64,000 nucleotides of DNA. It comes from Clostridia bacterium (GTDB lineage: Bacteria > Bacillota > Clostridia > Oscillospirales > CAG-272). Under the pieces are notes generated by a model. That model was given only the letters and a program-made list of their open reading frames with translations, was not told where the DNA came from and made no database searches. Made by a program: the position numbers and the translations under genes. The stretch spans positions 31,501-95,500 of the forward strand of contig JAFTPD010000015.1 in NCBI GenBank assembly GCA_017463485.1, in the 5' to 3' direction. Every line of letters starts with the position of its first letter. Position 1 is the stretch's first letter. This document shows positions 55,591 to 62,952 of the stretch, one piece after another.

Positions 55591-57154
55591 TCTTAAAAAG
55601 TACTTCCCCATAGCGAAAAGCTCGCTTTTCCAGAAGGAACAGCTTTACGTTCGCGCAAACGAGGATATCACCATTGATATCTACGAGGGTGAAACTCTCG
55701 GTATCGTAGGTGAGTCGGGCTGCGGTAAGTCCACTCTCGGACGTGTATTGCTCCAGCTTTATCCTCAGACTGCCGGTACTACCATGTACTACGGTACGAC
55801 TCTGGATATTCTCGCACCCTCTTATATCGAGGACACTCTGTGTCATTTCAAAAAGTACAAGGCTGCAGTGCTTAAAGCCGAGGCAAAGTACGACGCTATT
55901 TGTAAAAAGGTTGATGAGGTTGGCGAGGACAACGCGGATTTCTTCCTGCTTCAGGACAGAAACCTTGCGCAGAGTGACGCAAAGACCAAGCTTGACCACG
56001 TTGTAAAGATCGTTGGTGGATTTTACGTTATGGACGACGCTGAAGGCGACCGCGGAAGAGCCGATATTCTGGCTATCCACCGCCTCAACGTTCAGAAAAA
56101 CATCCTTGTAAACGATCTGAATGATACCGAAACTCTTATCTCCAAGATAAGCGACGACGGAATTGACAAGAAGGAGCAGAAGCAGTACAATAAGCTGACA
56201 GCTAAAAAGGCTCGCCTTGAAGCTGCTATTGATGACATCAACGCAAAGATCAACGAAAATCAGGCTGCTATTGACGCTATCCGCGACAGTATGAAGGCTG
56301 ACCCCGAGTTTGCAAAGTATGAGGCTATGCGTGATTCGGGTATTGACCTTTCCCGTTTGAAGTACAAGGAAATGCGCACACTCCGTAAGGATATGCAGAT
56401 CATTTTCCAGGACCCGTACTCCAGCCTTAACCCCCGTTTCACCATTGGTCAGATAATCGAGGAGGGACTGCTTACTCATAAGATGTTCCGCTCTGGCTCT
56501 CAGAAGATGCGTGAGCACGTGGTTGATACTATGAAGAAGTGCGGACTTCAGGAATACATGCTGCACCGTTATCCTCATCAGTTCTCCGGCGGACAAAGAC
56601 AGAGAATCTCTATTGCCCGTGCGCTTGCGGTAAATCCCAAGTTCGTGGTTTGCGATGAGTGCGTATCTGCACTTGACGTTTCCATTCAGTCGCAGATAAT
56701 CAATCTGCTTCAGGAGCTGAAGGAAAAGGAAAAGCTGACCTACATGTTCATTTCCCACGACCTGTCCGTAGTTCGCTATATTTCGGACAGAATCTGCGTT
56801 ATGTATCTTGGTAACGTAGTAGAGCTTGCTGATGCGGCGACCATCTTTGCCGATCCTCGCCATCCTTATACGGTAGCTCTGCTTTCGTCCATTCCTACCA
56901 CGGACGTTGATAAGGTAGGCAAGGAGCGTATCCTTCTTGAAGGTAACATTCCCAGCCCCATCAGACCTCCGCAGGGTTGTAAGTTCCACACAAGATGTTA
57001 TATGGCTTGCGACAAGTGTAAGCGCGTACCTCCTCCTCTGGTTGAGGTCGAGCCCGGTCACTACGTTGCGTGCCACCGTTTGGAAAAGAAGCTGGACGAG
57101 AACGGTAATTATACCTTCGAAACGGCTACCGAGCGCAGAACGGAAAGAGCTTAA
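55556..57154 (+). CDS. ABC transporter ATP-binding protein, DppF/OppF type, with a helical insertion
   Basis: A 532-residue ATPase (usual length 310-340). A GTG start at 55556 has AGGAGG 9 nt upstream, inside the preceding gene. Walker A GESGCGKS is at 52-59. After MYYG (about 80), an insert of about 185 residues intervenes before YKEMRTLRKDMQIIFQDPYSSLNP, where the family continues. The insert is Lys/Glu/Asp-rich and strongly helical, including KQYNKLTAKKARLEAAIDD, and looks like a coiled-coil hairpin. Signature FSGGQRQR, Walker B and the C-terminal Cys motif are normal. The ATPase should function with a helical arm projecting from the NBD. Confidence 0.94.
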   Translation: MSNTKKLLSITNLKKYFPIAKSSLFQKEQLYVRANEDITIDIYEGETLGIVGESGCGKSTLGRVLLQLYPQTAGTTMYYGTTLDILAPSYIEDTLCHFKKYKAAVLKAEAKYDAICKKVDEVGEDNADFFLLQDRNLAQSDAKTKLDHVVKIVGGFYVMDDAEGDRGRADILAIHRLNVQKNILVNDLNDTETLISKISDDGIDKKEQKQYNKLTAKKARLEAAIDDINAKINENQAAIDAIRDSMKADPEFAKYEAMRDSGIDLSRLKYKEMRTLRKDMQIIFQDPYSSLNPRFTIGQIIEEGLLTHKMFRSGSQKMREHVVDTMKKCGLQEYMLHRYPHQFSGGQRQRISIARALAVNPKFVVCDECVSALDVSIQSQIINLLQELKEKEKLTYMFISHDLSVVRYISDRICVMYLGNVVELADAATIFADPRHPYTVALLSSIPTTDVDKVGKERILLEGNIPSPIRPPQGCKFHTRCYMACDKCKRVPPPLVEVEPGHYVACHRLEKKLDENGNYTFETATERRTERA

Positions 57155-57163
57155 AAAACCATT

Positions 57164-57191
57164 GAAACCCTCGCCCGCGGGCGAGGGTTTC
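57164..57191 (+). terminator. palindromic stem after the ABC operon
   Basis: Arms 57164-57177 and 57178-57191 (GAAACCCTCGCCCG and its complement) lie directly after the dppF-like stop. There is no T-run, so readthrough into the 57206 gene is likely. Confidence 0.55.
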
Positions 57192-57205
57192 GCTAAAGAG
57201 GAAAT

Positions 57206-57412
57206 ATGAAATTATTTAATAACCGAAAGCACCACAAGGCTGCCACCAAGGAAGAGCTTCGTGATTTTCGCGACAGAATGTCTGATAAGGAGATCACCGC
57301 CAAGGACAGATTTGCAATGATACTGTCCGCAATGCTGGTTATAGTCCTGCCGTGCCTCTTGATACTGCTCGGACTTGGATTTCTGATGCTGCTTTTGTTC
57401 GGCGCTTTGTAA
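57206..57412 (+). CDS. small membrane protein of unknown function
   Basis: A 68-residue protein: a basic, charged N-terminal half (HKAATKEELRDFRDRMSDKE) and one long C-terminal hydrophobic segment of about 30 residues that could be a single helix or helical hairpin. AGAGGAAAT precedes the ATG. It lies 51 nt after the ABC importer and may be its accessory subunit, though I recognise no family. Confidence 0.6.
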   Translation: MKLFNNRKHHKAATKEELRDFRDRMSDKEITAKDRFAMILSAMLVIVLPCLLILLGLGFLMLLLFGAL

Positions 57413-57530
57413 AAAATTCCGACTCTTAAGGTTTGGGTACTAAAGGACGGCTTCTAAGCCAACTTAACAGATGAATGAACGGCTATAACCGGAGGTTCGT
57501 CTTTGATCAAATCAGAACTTGTCAAGAAAA

Positions 57531-57560
57531 GGGGCTGGATCACGTAAGTGAGCCAGCCCC
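57531..57560. terminator. terminator-like hairpin related to the 180-bp repeat, inverted
   Basis: GGGGCTGG/CCAGCCCC (57531-57538/57553-57560) with A-run before and TTT after; usable in both directions between the genes at 57206 and 57540. The loop sequence read on the minus strand (CTCACTTACGTGAT) closely matches the first hairpin loop of the 180-bp repeat (CTCACTAACGTGAT). Confidence 0.7.
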
Positions 57561-57794
57561 TTTCTGCCGATAGATATCAAAACTGTCCGTTAGAGGCTGT
57601 CCCACAGCTGTCCATGGCAGTATTTTTTCTTGGATTTCTGGATCAAATTCGGGAAAGCAAAGCAAAAAGTAGTCGCACTCGTCGCAACAACACTCAAAGC
57701 CTTGCTCTCCGTTGCCAAGACAAACGGAAGGCTCTCCCGGTGTGAGTTCTATGCCAGTAATATCTATTACCTTTTTTGGTATATCCATACTCAT
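57540..57794 (-). CDS. small cysteine-rich protein
   Basis: An 84-residue acidic protein with a central cluster CLGNGEQGFECCCDECDYFLLC that could bind metal. There is no signal peptide. GAGGAGG lies 6 nt before the ATG. Its stop codon lies within the terminator-like stem at 57531-57560. A promoter, a large leader hairpin and an intrinsic terminator precede it, so expression appears tightly conditional. Similar short Cys-rich proteins occur in Clostridia, to my recollection, but no function is established. Confidence 0.72.
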   Translation of the reverse strand: MSMDIPKKVIDITGIELTPGEPSVCLGNGEQGFECCCDECDYFLLCFPEFDPEIQEKILPWTAVGQPLTDSFDIYRQKGAGSLT

Positions 57795-57812
57795 ATATCC
57801 TCCTCGGCATAT

Positions 57813-57841
57813 AAAAAGGTGCGCAACCGAAGCTACGCACC
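57813..57841 (-). terminator. leader terminator upstream of the cysteine-rich protein
   Basis: On the minus strand GGTGCGTAGC (57832-57841), a TTCG loop, and GTTGCGCACC (57818-57827) form 10 bp with two G-T pairs, followed by five T (57813-57817). It lies 8 nt before the ribosome site, so it would block the gene unless prevented from forming. Confidence 0.85.
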
Positions 57842-57863
57842 GAAAAACACAAGCTCCGATTGC

Positions 57864-57975
57864 TGCGACACAACTTTGGACAAACTACAAGAGAAAGCCA
57901 AAATGGAGAATGTGCTTTTACCTAAAGTAAAAGGCACTTCTCTTATAATTATGTCCAATATTCAGTTGTGTCGCA
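57864..57975 (-). ncRNA. candidate structured leader RNA (long hairpin, possible novel regulator)
   Basis: Nested inverted repeats make one long stem: 57864-57875/57964-57975 (12 bp, perfect), 57876-57882/57952-57958, 57889-57895/57938-57944 and 57912-57921/57927-57937 with one bulge. The promoter at 57981 would start transcription almost exactly at its outer end, and a terminator lies just downstream. The arrangement resembles a riboswitch or attenuator. A MITE inserted at a promoter is the alternative. Confidence 0.55.
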
Positions 57976-57980
57976 CGTTT

Positions 57981-58009
57981 ATTATACCACAAGGGGAAAT
58001 ATTTTTCAA
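57981..58009 (-). promoter_or_regulatory. sigma-A promoter of the cysteine-rich protein leader
   Basis: On the minus strand TTGAAA (58004-58009), 17-bp spacer, perfect TATAAT (57981-57986). The expected start is near 57974. Confidence 0.85.
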
Positions 58010-58341
58010 CATGTTTTCAAAAATATTATTATCAATATTTTTTCAACGTGTTTTTTTGAGAGAAGCTCATTTGCGTTTTGGCGATTTCGGCGGTTTAGGG
58101 GAGCATATGGAATGCTCCCCTACCGTGAGTGATTTAAAAATCCGTTGGTAGTATTGCATTTTTGACCGTAGGGCGGGGGTTTATCTCCCGACGGTCCGTT
58201 ATATACGAACGCTTTTTACGGGTCGTCGAAGGCGCCGACCCCTACCGAATTTTATATGAATTTCAAGCTTTATGTCGATAATGAAGTGATACGAAGCACT
58301 GAATTTGTGGATGCAAATGACAAATTCAATACGTAATAAAA
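58010..58341. other. gene-free region with several inverted repeats
   Basis: It holds AGGGGAGCAT/ATGCTCCCCT (58097-58106/58112-58121), an arm pair related to the 9371 element (58168 onward and 58220-58245), and TGAATTTGT/ACAAATTCA (about 58300-58328). No gene is seen. Confidence 0.6.
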
Positions 58342-58383
58342 TAAGAATACGGCATACCGCTTTCGAGATATGTCGTATTCTTA
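58342..58383 (-). terminator. terminator of the 60543-58427 operon
   Basis: A 15-bp stem with one G-T pair (58342-58356/58369-58383); on the minus strand it exits into TTATTTTATT. Confidence 0.8.
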
Positions 58384-58426
58384 TAAAACTGTTCTTTAGA
58401 GCACGACTCTAACGAGTTTGAATTTT

Positions 58427-59476
58427 TTATTTTATAACCGAAATGTTATAAAACCCGTGGGAAATTGCGGTGGTGATGCTTGACGTCTGCTCTGAGTTGA
58501 ACAGGAGGCGGAGCGGATATTTCTGATATGCGTAAGCAAATCGGGAAAGCATATCCGACAAAGGAGAGAAATTTTCGCCGTCCTCGGTGTCTGCGCCTTG
58601 CTCGTAGTCAAGATCACTGCCGCCGTAAAGAGGATAGTCCTCGCTGTTTTGCATATCCATAGCAATAAAATCACAGTAGGCAAGAATCGTAGCGGCAGAG
58701 GTGTCGCCGTGATATATGCCGTCGATCATTTCAATAGGCAACGCTACGCCGACGGCGGGGGGAGAATCGGGATCTGATATACTCAATCTTTGAGTCAATT
58801 CGCGTAGAAATTCAATAGTCCGAGTGTTGCCGCCGTCTGCGTTGTCAACGCTTACGGGACAGCCGAGAAGGAGTATCTCATCCATACCCGAAAGGGCGAA
58901 TTCTTCAAGCAGAGCAAGCTCAACTCCGCGGCGGTAGCTCTGCACGGCGGCGTCAGCTCCCGCAGGCGTTGCGGCGAGAGACGTGATGTAAAACGTGCAG
59001 GTGACGCGAATGGACTCCGAGTGCATGGCGGCAACCTTTTTGGGAAGCGAGTACATATCGCTGTCGCTAAGTCCCGCGGCGAGTCCCACGTCGGAGTAAT
59101 AGTTTGGCTTGCCGTCGGAATAAACGTCAAGCGTGACGCCCTCAGCCGCTATGTCGCCGTAGGCTTTGATGTCCCACACGGTTTGCGAGGGAGAGAGCGG
59201 AGAGGAAAGGGTCACGGGAACGCTTGAAGGTTGGGGCGTTACGTCGTCCTCCCCCAAGGTCCAGCGCCCCTCACTTTGCATCTCGGCGTATTTATCCGCC
59301 TGCCGTCCCAGCAGTGAGCACCAAATGACGGCCACCGTCACAACGGCAAGGCAGGCGCAGGAAATAACTATGACGGGCTTGAGATTTCGCGCTCGCACAA
59401 CCTTGCGGATCTTGGTGCTTTGACGCCGCATACGCCGCGTTTTCGCCGGTTTAAAATTCAGATTATTGTTTTTCAT
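58427..59476 (-). CDS. membrane-anchored protein with a TIM-barrel-like extracellular domain
   Basis: A 349-residue protein. The basic cytoplasmic N-terminus (KTRRMRRQSTKIRKVVRARN) and one membrane segment at about 33-53 place the rest outside. The outer part, from about residue 100, has alternating strands and helices (TVWDIKAYG, SIRVTCTFYITSL, MDEILLLGCPV, AVGVALPIEMID, YCDFIAMDMQN) reminiscent of glycoside-hydrolase-like barrels of the DUF4015 kind, but I cannot confirm a family. Its start overlaps the end of the upstream PrsA-like gene by 4 nt (ATGA), so the two are made together. The foldase may assist its folding. Confidence 0.55.
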   Translation of the reverse strand: MKNNNLNFKPAKTRRMRRQSTKIRKVVRARNLKPVIVISCACLAVVTVAVIWCSLLGRQADKYAEMQSEGRWTLGEDDVTPQPSSVPVTLSSPLSPSQTVWDIKAYGDIAAEGVTLDVYSDGKPNYYSDVGLAAGLSDSDMYSLPKKVAAMHSESIRVTCTFYITSLAATPAGADAAVQSYRRGVELALLEEFALSGMDEILLLGCPVSVDNADGGNTRTIEFLRELTQRLSISDPDSPPAVGVALPIEMIDGIYHGDTSAATILAYCDFIAMDMQNSEDYPLYGGSDLDYEQGADTEDGENFSPLSDMLSRFAYAYQKYPLRLLFNSEQTSSITTAISHGFYNISVIK

Positions 59477-60543
59477 TCCATTGCCACCAGATCGAGAGAT
59501 TTTCCGTACTCGTTAAAGGCGGCGGGGTAGTTGTCGCGATAGACCTGAACGAACAGTCCCATCTGCGCCGACTGATAATTGGTAAGCAATGTGCTGACGT
59601 TTTTCATAACGTATTCATCCTCGGGTGCAAGGCGCATGATAACGTAGTAGCCGTCGGTGCAGGCAAAAGCATCGCTGACCTCACCCACCTCAAGAGCAAA
59701 TGTCTGATCCTCGTACACCTTGTCCATTTCGTTCTTGGAGAAATAAAATCCGTCGGTGGTGGTAAGCTTGAAGTCCTCACTGTAATTGCTTATGTAATGA
59801 TGCATTTTTTCAAGGCGCTCGGATTCGCTCGTGATCTTGTTCAGCTCCTCGCTTATCATCTGAGCGTTGGCGAGATTTTTCTCTGCATCCTCGCCCTTGC
59901 CGTTCTCAATATAAACGTGAATGGTGCGTGCGTAGCTGTCCTCGTCCTCCACGAAATCTATAAACTCATCAATGTTTTTTGACGTATACTCCATATAAAC
60001 TCCGCTGTCGACGAGCATATAAAATACGGCGGACTGCAGGTAGCTGATCTTGACGGTAAACTGAAACAGCCGCTCGGTCATGTTGTTTTCCTCAAGAAAT
60101 TTTTTGTATTCATTCTTGTCGCCGCCGAAATCGTTTTCGATCATAGACGCTATCGTTTCGTCAACGTATTCCTTGACGTCATCACCGTCGGGATCAATGT
60201 TGTAGCTTTCACATATAGTGAGTATCGCATAGCTTTCATTGAGGTTGGAGATAACACATTCCTCAAGCTCCGCGCGGTATTTCTCGGCGGTGGTGGGATC
60301 GTCCCATATACCCTCGCCGTGCCGCAGCTCAAGCTCGTTTTTGTAGTAAAGAGTAACGAATCTCAGCTCCTCGTAAGGAATATCGTAGCTGCCGCAGGTA
60401 GCGACCGCCTTTTGATTTTTCATATCGCGGCTGATGTTAAGTACCGCAATAACGCCGATAAATATCGCCACCGCGCACAGGCAGGCGATAGCGGTGATCA
60501 TGGCTATTTTATTCTTATTTTTCGGCTTTTTGTTGACGTTCAT
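59473..60543 (-). CDS. PrsA/SurA-like peptidyl-prolyl isomerase, membrane-anchored
   Basis: A 356-residue extracytoplasmic foldase. Residues about 12-36 form an uncleaved membrane anchor rather than a lipobox. An N-terminal SurA-like helical region (EELRFVTLYYKNELELRHG, ISNLNESYAILTICESYNI) precedes a parvulin-like domain (ARTIHVYIENGKG, DGFYFSKNEMDKVYEDQTFALEVGEVSDAF, GYYVIMRL). Such proteins help exported proteins fold at the membrane surface. It is first in a two-gene operon. Confidence 0.8.
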   Translation of the reverse strand: MNVNKKPKNKNKIAMITAIACLCAVAIFIGVIAVLNISRDMKNQKAVATCGSYDIPYEELRFVTLYYKNELELRHGEGIWDDPTTAEKYRAELEECVISNLNESYAILTICESYNIDPDGDDVKEYVDETIASMIENDFGGDKNEYKKFLEENNMTERLFQFTVKISYLQSAVFYMLVDSGVYMEYTSKNIDEFIDFVEDEDSYARTIHVYIENGKGEDAEKNLANAQMISEELNKITSESERLEKMHHYISNYSEDFKLTTTDGFYFSKNEMDKVYEDQTFALEVGEVSDAFACTDGYYVIMRLAPEDEYVMKNVSTLLTNYQSAQMGLFVQVYRDNYPAAFNEYGKSLDLVAME

Positions 60544-60665
60544 ATTATATATCCTTTCGGAGCGTATTCATCTATTACAGTATAGCACGATATTGTGACC
60601 TTTCTATGAAGAAACGACAAAAAATAACTCAATAAAGCGAAATTGTAAATAATTTATAATATCTA

Positions 60666-60694
60666 TTCACAAAACGCAAAAAATGTGGTACAAT
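60666..60694 (+). promoter_or_regulatory. sigma-A promoter of hprK
   Basis: TTCACA (60666-60671), 17-bp spacer, TACAAT (60689-60694), 37 nt before the ATG. Confidence 0.7.
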
Positions 60695-60731
60695 GAAAAG
60701 AGAAATATATAATTTCCGAAAGGAGAAGAGT

Positions 60732-61667
60732 ATGGACGAGGTATATTCCATTCCGCTGAGCAGATTCGCGGAAGAATTCGGACTTGAAAAAATATTTACT
60801 CCCGAAAATTACGGCGAAATATTCGTAAAAACGCCCGAGGTCGACCGCCCCGGACTTGCGCTGTCGGGATTCTTTGGAATATTCAATCCCGAGCGCCTTC
60901 AGCTTATCGGAAAAGCGGAGCATAAGTACCTTTCGGGACTTGATGACGCCGCACGTGCTAAGCACATAAAGGATTTTATTGAAGCAAAGCCCGTGGCTGT
61001 GATCTACACTACCAATCTTCCCGTGTTTGACGGTATGCTTGAGGAGGCTCGTCGTGTTGGCGTGCCGATACTGCGCGCCGCTGAAAAAACAAGTCCCGTT
61101 ATGGCGGCAATGATAGCATCTCTCAATACCCACCTTGCTCCCCGTATGACACGTCACGGCGTTCTGGTGGAGGTTTACGGTGAGGGTCTGCTCTTGCTTG
61201 GCGACAGCGGAGTAGGTAAGAGTGAAACGGCTATCGAGCTTATTAAGCGCGGACACAGACTTATCGCAGACGACGCGGTGGAGATCAAGCGTGTCTCCGC
61301 AAAAACGCTGGTCGGAACTGCGCCTGAGCTTATAAGATATTACATTGAGCTTCGCGGTATCGGTATCGTGGACGTCCGCCGACTGTTCGGTATGGGCGCA
61401 GTAAAGGAGACTGAGAAGATAAATCTCGTCATCAACCTTGAGCCTTGGGTGCAGGGAAAAATGTACGACAGACTCGGACTTGACGACGAAAAAATGGATA
61501 TTCTGGGCATTAAAGTGTCGTCCATAACCATTCCCGTAAAGCCTGGTAGAAACCTTGCCATCATTCTTGAGATCGCGGCAATGAATAACCGCCAGAAGCG
61601 CATGGGATATAACACGGCGGAAGAATTCAATAAACGACTTATGGAGCAGATGGGTGAAGCGTTCTGA
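60732..61667 (+). CDS. hprK: HPr kinase/phosphorylase
   Basis: A 311-residue bifunctional enzyme that phosphorylates HPr on Ser46 and reverses the reaction, the sensor of carbon catabolite repression in Bacillota. The P-loop is GDSGVGKSE, and the HprK signature ELRGIGIVDVRRLFGMGAV is intact, as are the N-terminal domain and the ending NRQKRMGYNTAEEFNKRLM. The ATG at 60732 has AAAGGAGAAG upstream; an in-frame start at 60693 lies on the -10 box and was rejected. Confidence 0.96.
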   Translation: MDEVYSIPLSRFAEEFGLEKIFTPENYGEIFVKTPEVDRPGLALSGFFGIFNPERLQLIGKAEHKYLSGLDDAARAKHIKDFIEAKPVAVIYTTNLPVFDGMLEEARRVGVPILRAAEKTSPVMAAMIASLNTHLAPRMTRHGVLVEVYGEGLLLLGDSGVGKSETAIELIKRGHRLIADDAVEIKRVSAKTLVGTAPELIRYYIELRGIGIVDVRRLFGMGAVKETEKINLVINLEPWVQGKMYDRLGLDDEKMDILGIKVSSITIPVKPGRNLAIILEIAAMNNRQKRMGYNTAEEFNKRLMEQMGEAF

Positions 61668-61668
61668 T

Positions 61669-62319
61669 ATGTCTGACATTCTCCTTGCCGTTGATAAGGT
61701 AAGACCCGTAGGACATTCGGAACTTGAACGTCGATTGAAGGCATGCGCGCAAAACGCGGAGTATCTCGGCTGTATCTCCTCGGGAGTCAACGCAGATGCA
61801 CGCAAAATCGCATTGCTCACGCTTTTGGAGCTTGCGGAGTTTGCGGGGCTTGATACAAGCGCCTTGGCGCTTGCGAGAACGGATAAGGGCAAGCCGTATT
61901 TTGCATCTGACGGAAATGACGCAGTGCCGGAGTTTTCCGTGTCGCACACGGACAAATTTGTGGCGGCGGCGATTTCGCTCCAGGGCGGAGTCGGAGTTGA
62001 TATCGAGCTTGGCGGCAGCTTTGACGAGGACAGACTTTGCAAAATGGCAAAACGATTTTTCTCGGACGGCGAGCTGACGGATTTTGAGTCGGCGGCGGAT
62101 CGCAGACGGGAATTTTTGAAAATATGGACGCGGAAGGAAGCTGTGTCCAAGTATTTCGGCACGGGCGAGCCGTATGCCTACGATACCCGTGACACAACGC
62201 TGAATTTTGTATCTTTTAAAGTGGGGGAGGGAGTGCTTTCGCTCTGCTTTGAAGGGGACAGAGCTGTTCGCATAGTCGAGGGCTCGAAAAAATTTATTGA
62301 CCTTGAAAACCGTATTTGA
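61669..62319 (+). CDS. 4'-phosphopantetheinyl transferase, Sfp type
   Basis: A 216-residue enzyme that moves phosphopantetheine from CoA to carrier proteins. The two family motifs are visible: VGVDIELGG (Mg-binding Asp/Glu) and FLKIWTRKEAVSKYFG. Earlier, ARTDKGKPYF and EFSVSHTDKFV are the expected CoA-binding segments. It starts one nt after hprK, so the pair is co-translated. It may serve fatty-acid ACP or a secondary-metabolite carrier; no such gene is in the window. Confidence 0.92.
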   Translation: MSDILLAVDKVRPVGHSELERRLKACAQNAEYLGCISSGVNADARKIALLTLLELAEFAGLDTSALALARTDKGKPYFASDGNDAVPEFSVSHTDKFVAAAISLQGGVGVDIELGGSFDEDRLCKMAKRFFSDGELTDFESAADRRREFLKIWTRKEAVSKYFGTGEPYAYDTRDTTLNFVSFKVGEGVLSLCFEGDRAVRIVEGSKKFIDLENRI

Positions 62320-62336
62320 AAGAGGTGGCTGCATCT

Positions 62337-62951
62337 ATGGCAAAGGTTGCTTGGGGCGGCGGCGCGTTGCTCGCTCCCGTTCCACCCGTTATGGTGACGT
62401 GTGGGGATATGGAAAACTCCAATATCATCACTGTGGCTTGGACGGGAATAATAAATACGAAGCCGCCAAGGCTGACTATCGCGGTGCGCCCCACGCGATA
62501 TTCGTATAATATCATCAAGGAGAGGGGCGAATTTGCGGTAAATCTCACACCCGCACAGCTGGTGAGAACGGCAGATTTTTGCGGTATCTACACGGGCGCG
62601 AAGGTGGATAAATTCAAGAAAACGGGACTTACCAAAGCGGAGGCGCAAAATATAAGCGCACCGATTATCAACGAGTGTCCGCTCGCTCTTGAATGTAAGG
62701 TGATACAGATCATTCCGCAGGAAACGCACGACCTATTCCTCGCGGAGATAGTCGCCGTGGACGTTGACACGGATATAATAGACTCAAATGGGAAATTGCG
62801 CCTTGATAAGGCGGGACTTGCCGCCTTTGCTCACGGCGAATACTTTGAGCTTGGACGCAGGCTCGGGCGGTTCGGATTTTCCACCGATAAATCCAAAAGC
62901 ACAAATAAAAAATATAAAAACAATAAACATAGCGAAAGGAAAAAAGACTAA
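62337..62951 (+). CDS. flavin reductase-like FMN-binding split-barrel protein
   Basis: A 204-residue protein; the ATG at 62337 has AGAGGTGG 8 nt upstream. GGGALLAPVPPVMVTCGDMENSN, WTGIINTKPPRLTIAVRPTRYSY and GEFAVNLTP are the FMN- and phosphate-binding segments of the flavin reductase domain family. The last 25 residues are Lys/Asn-rich. Substrate is unknown; NAD(P)H:flavin or a quinone-like role is possible. It ends 1 nt before the next ATG. Confidence 0.88.
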   Translation: MAKVAWGGGALLAPVPPVMVTCGDMENSNIITVAWTGIINTKPPRLTIAVRPTRYSYNIIKERGEFAVNLTPAQLVRTADFCGIYTGAKVDKFKKTGLTKAEAQNISAPIINECPLALECKVIQIIPQETHDLFLAEIVAVDVDTDIIDSNGKLRLDKAGLAAFAHGEYFELGRRLGRFGFSTDKSKSTNKKYKNNKHSERKKD

Positions 62952-62952
62952 A

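Noticed and set aside
55580-57076. 498-residue minus-strand ORF opposite the DppF-like gene
   Set aside because: It is a shadow of a well-supported ATPase gene, with no domain recognised.
57864-57975. Possible IS remnant or MITE based on 12-bp terminal inverted repeats
   Set aside because: No target-site duplication is visible, and the exact fit between promoter start, hairpin and terminator favours a transcribed leader. Kept as the alternative explanation, not as the call.
60663-62162. 499-residue minus-strand ORF
   Set aside because: It runs antisense to hprK and the phosphopantetheinyl transferase, both supported by diagnostic motifs.
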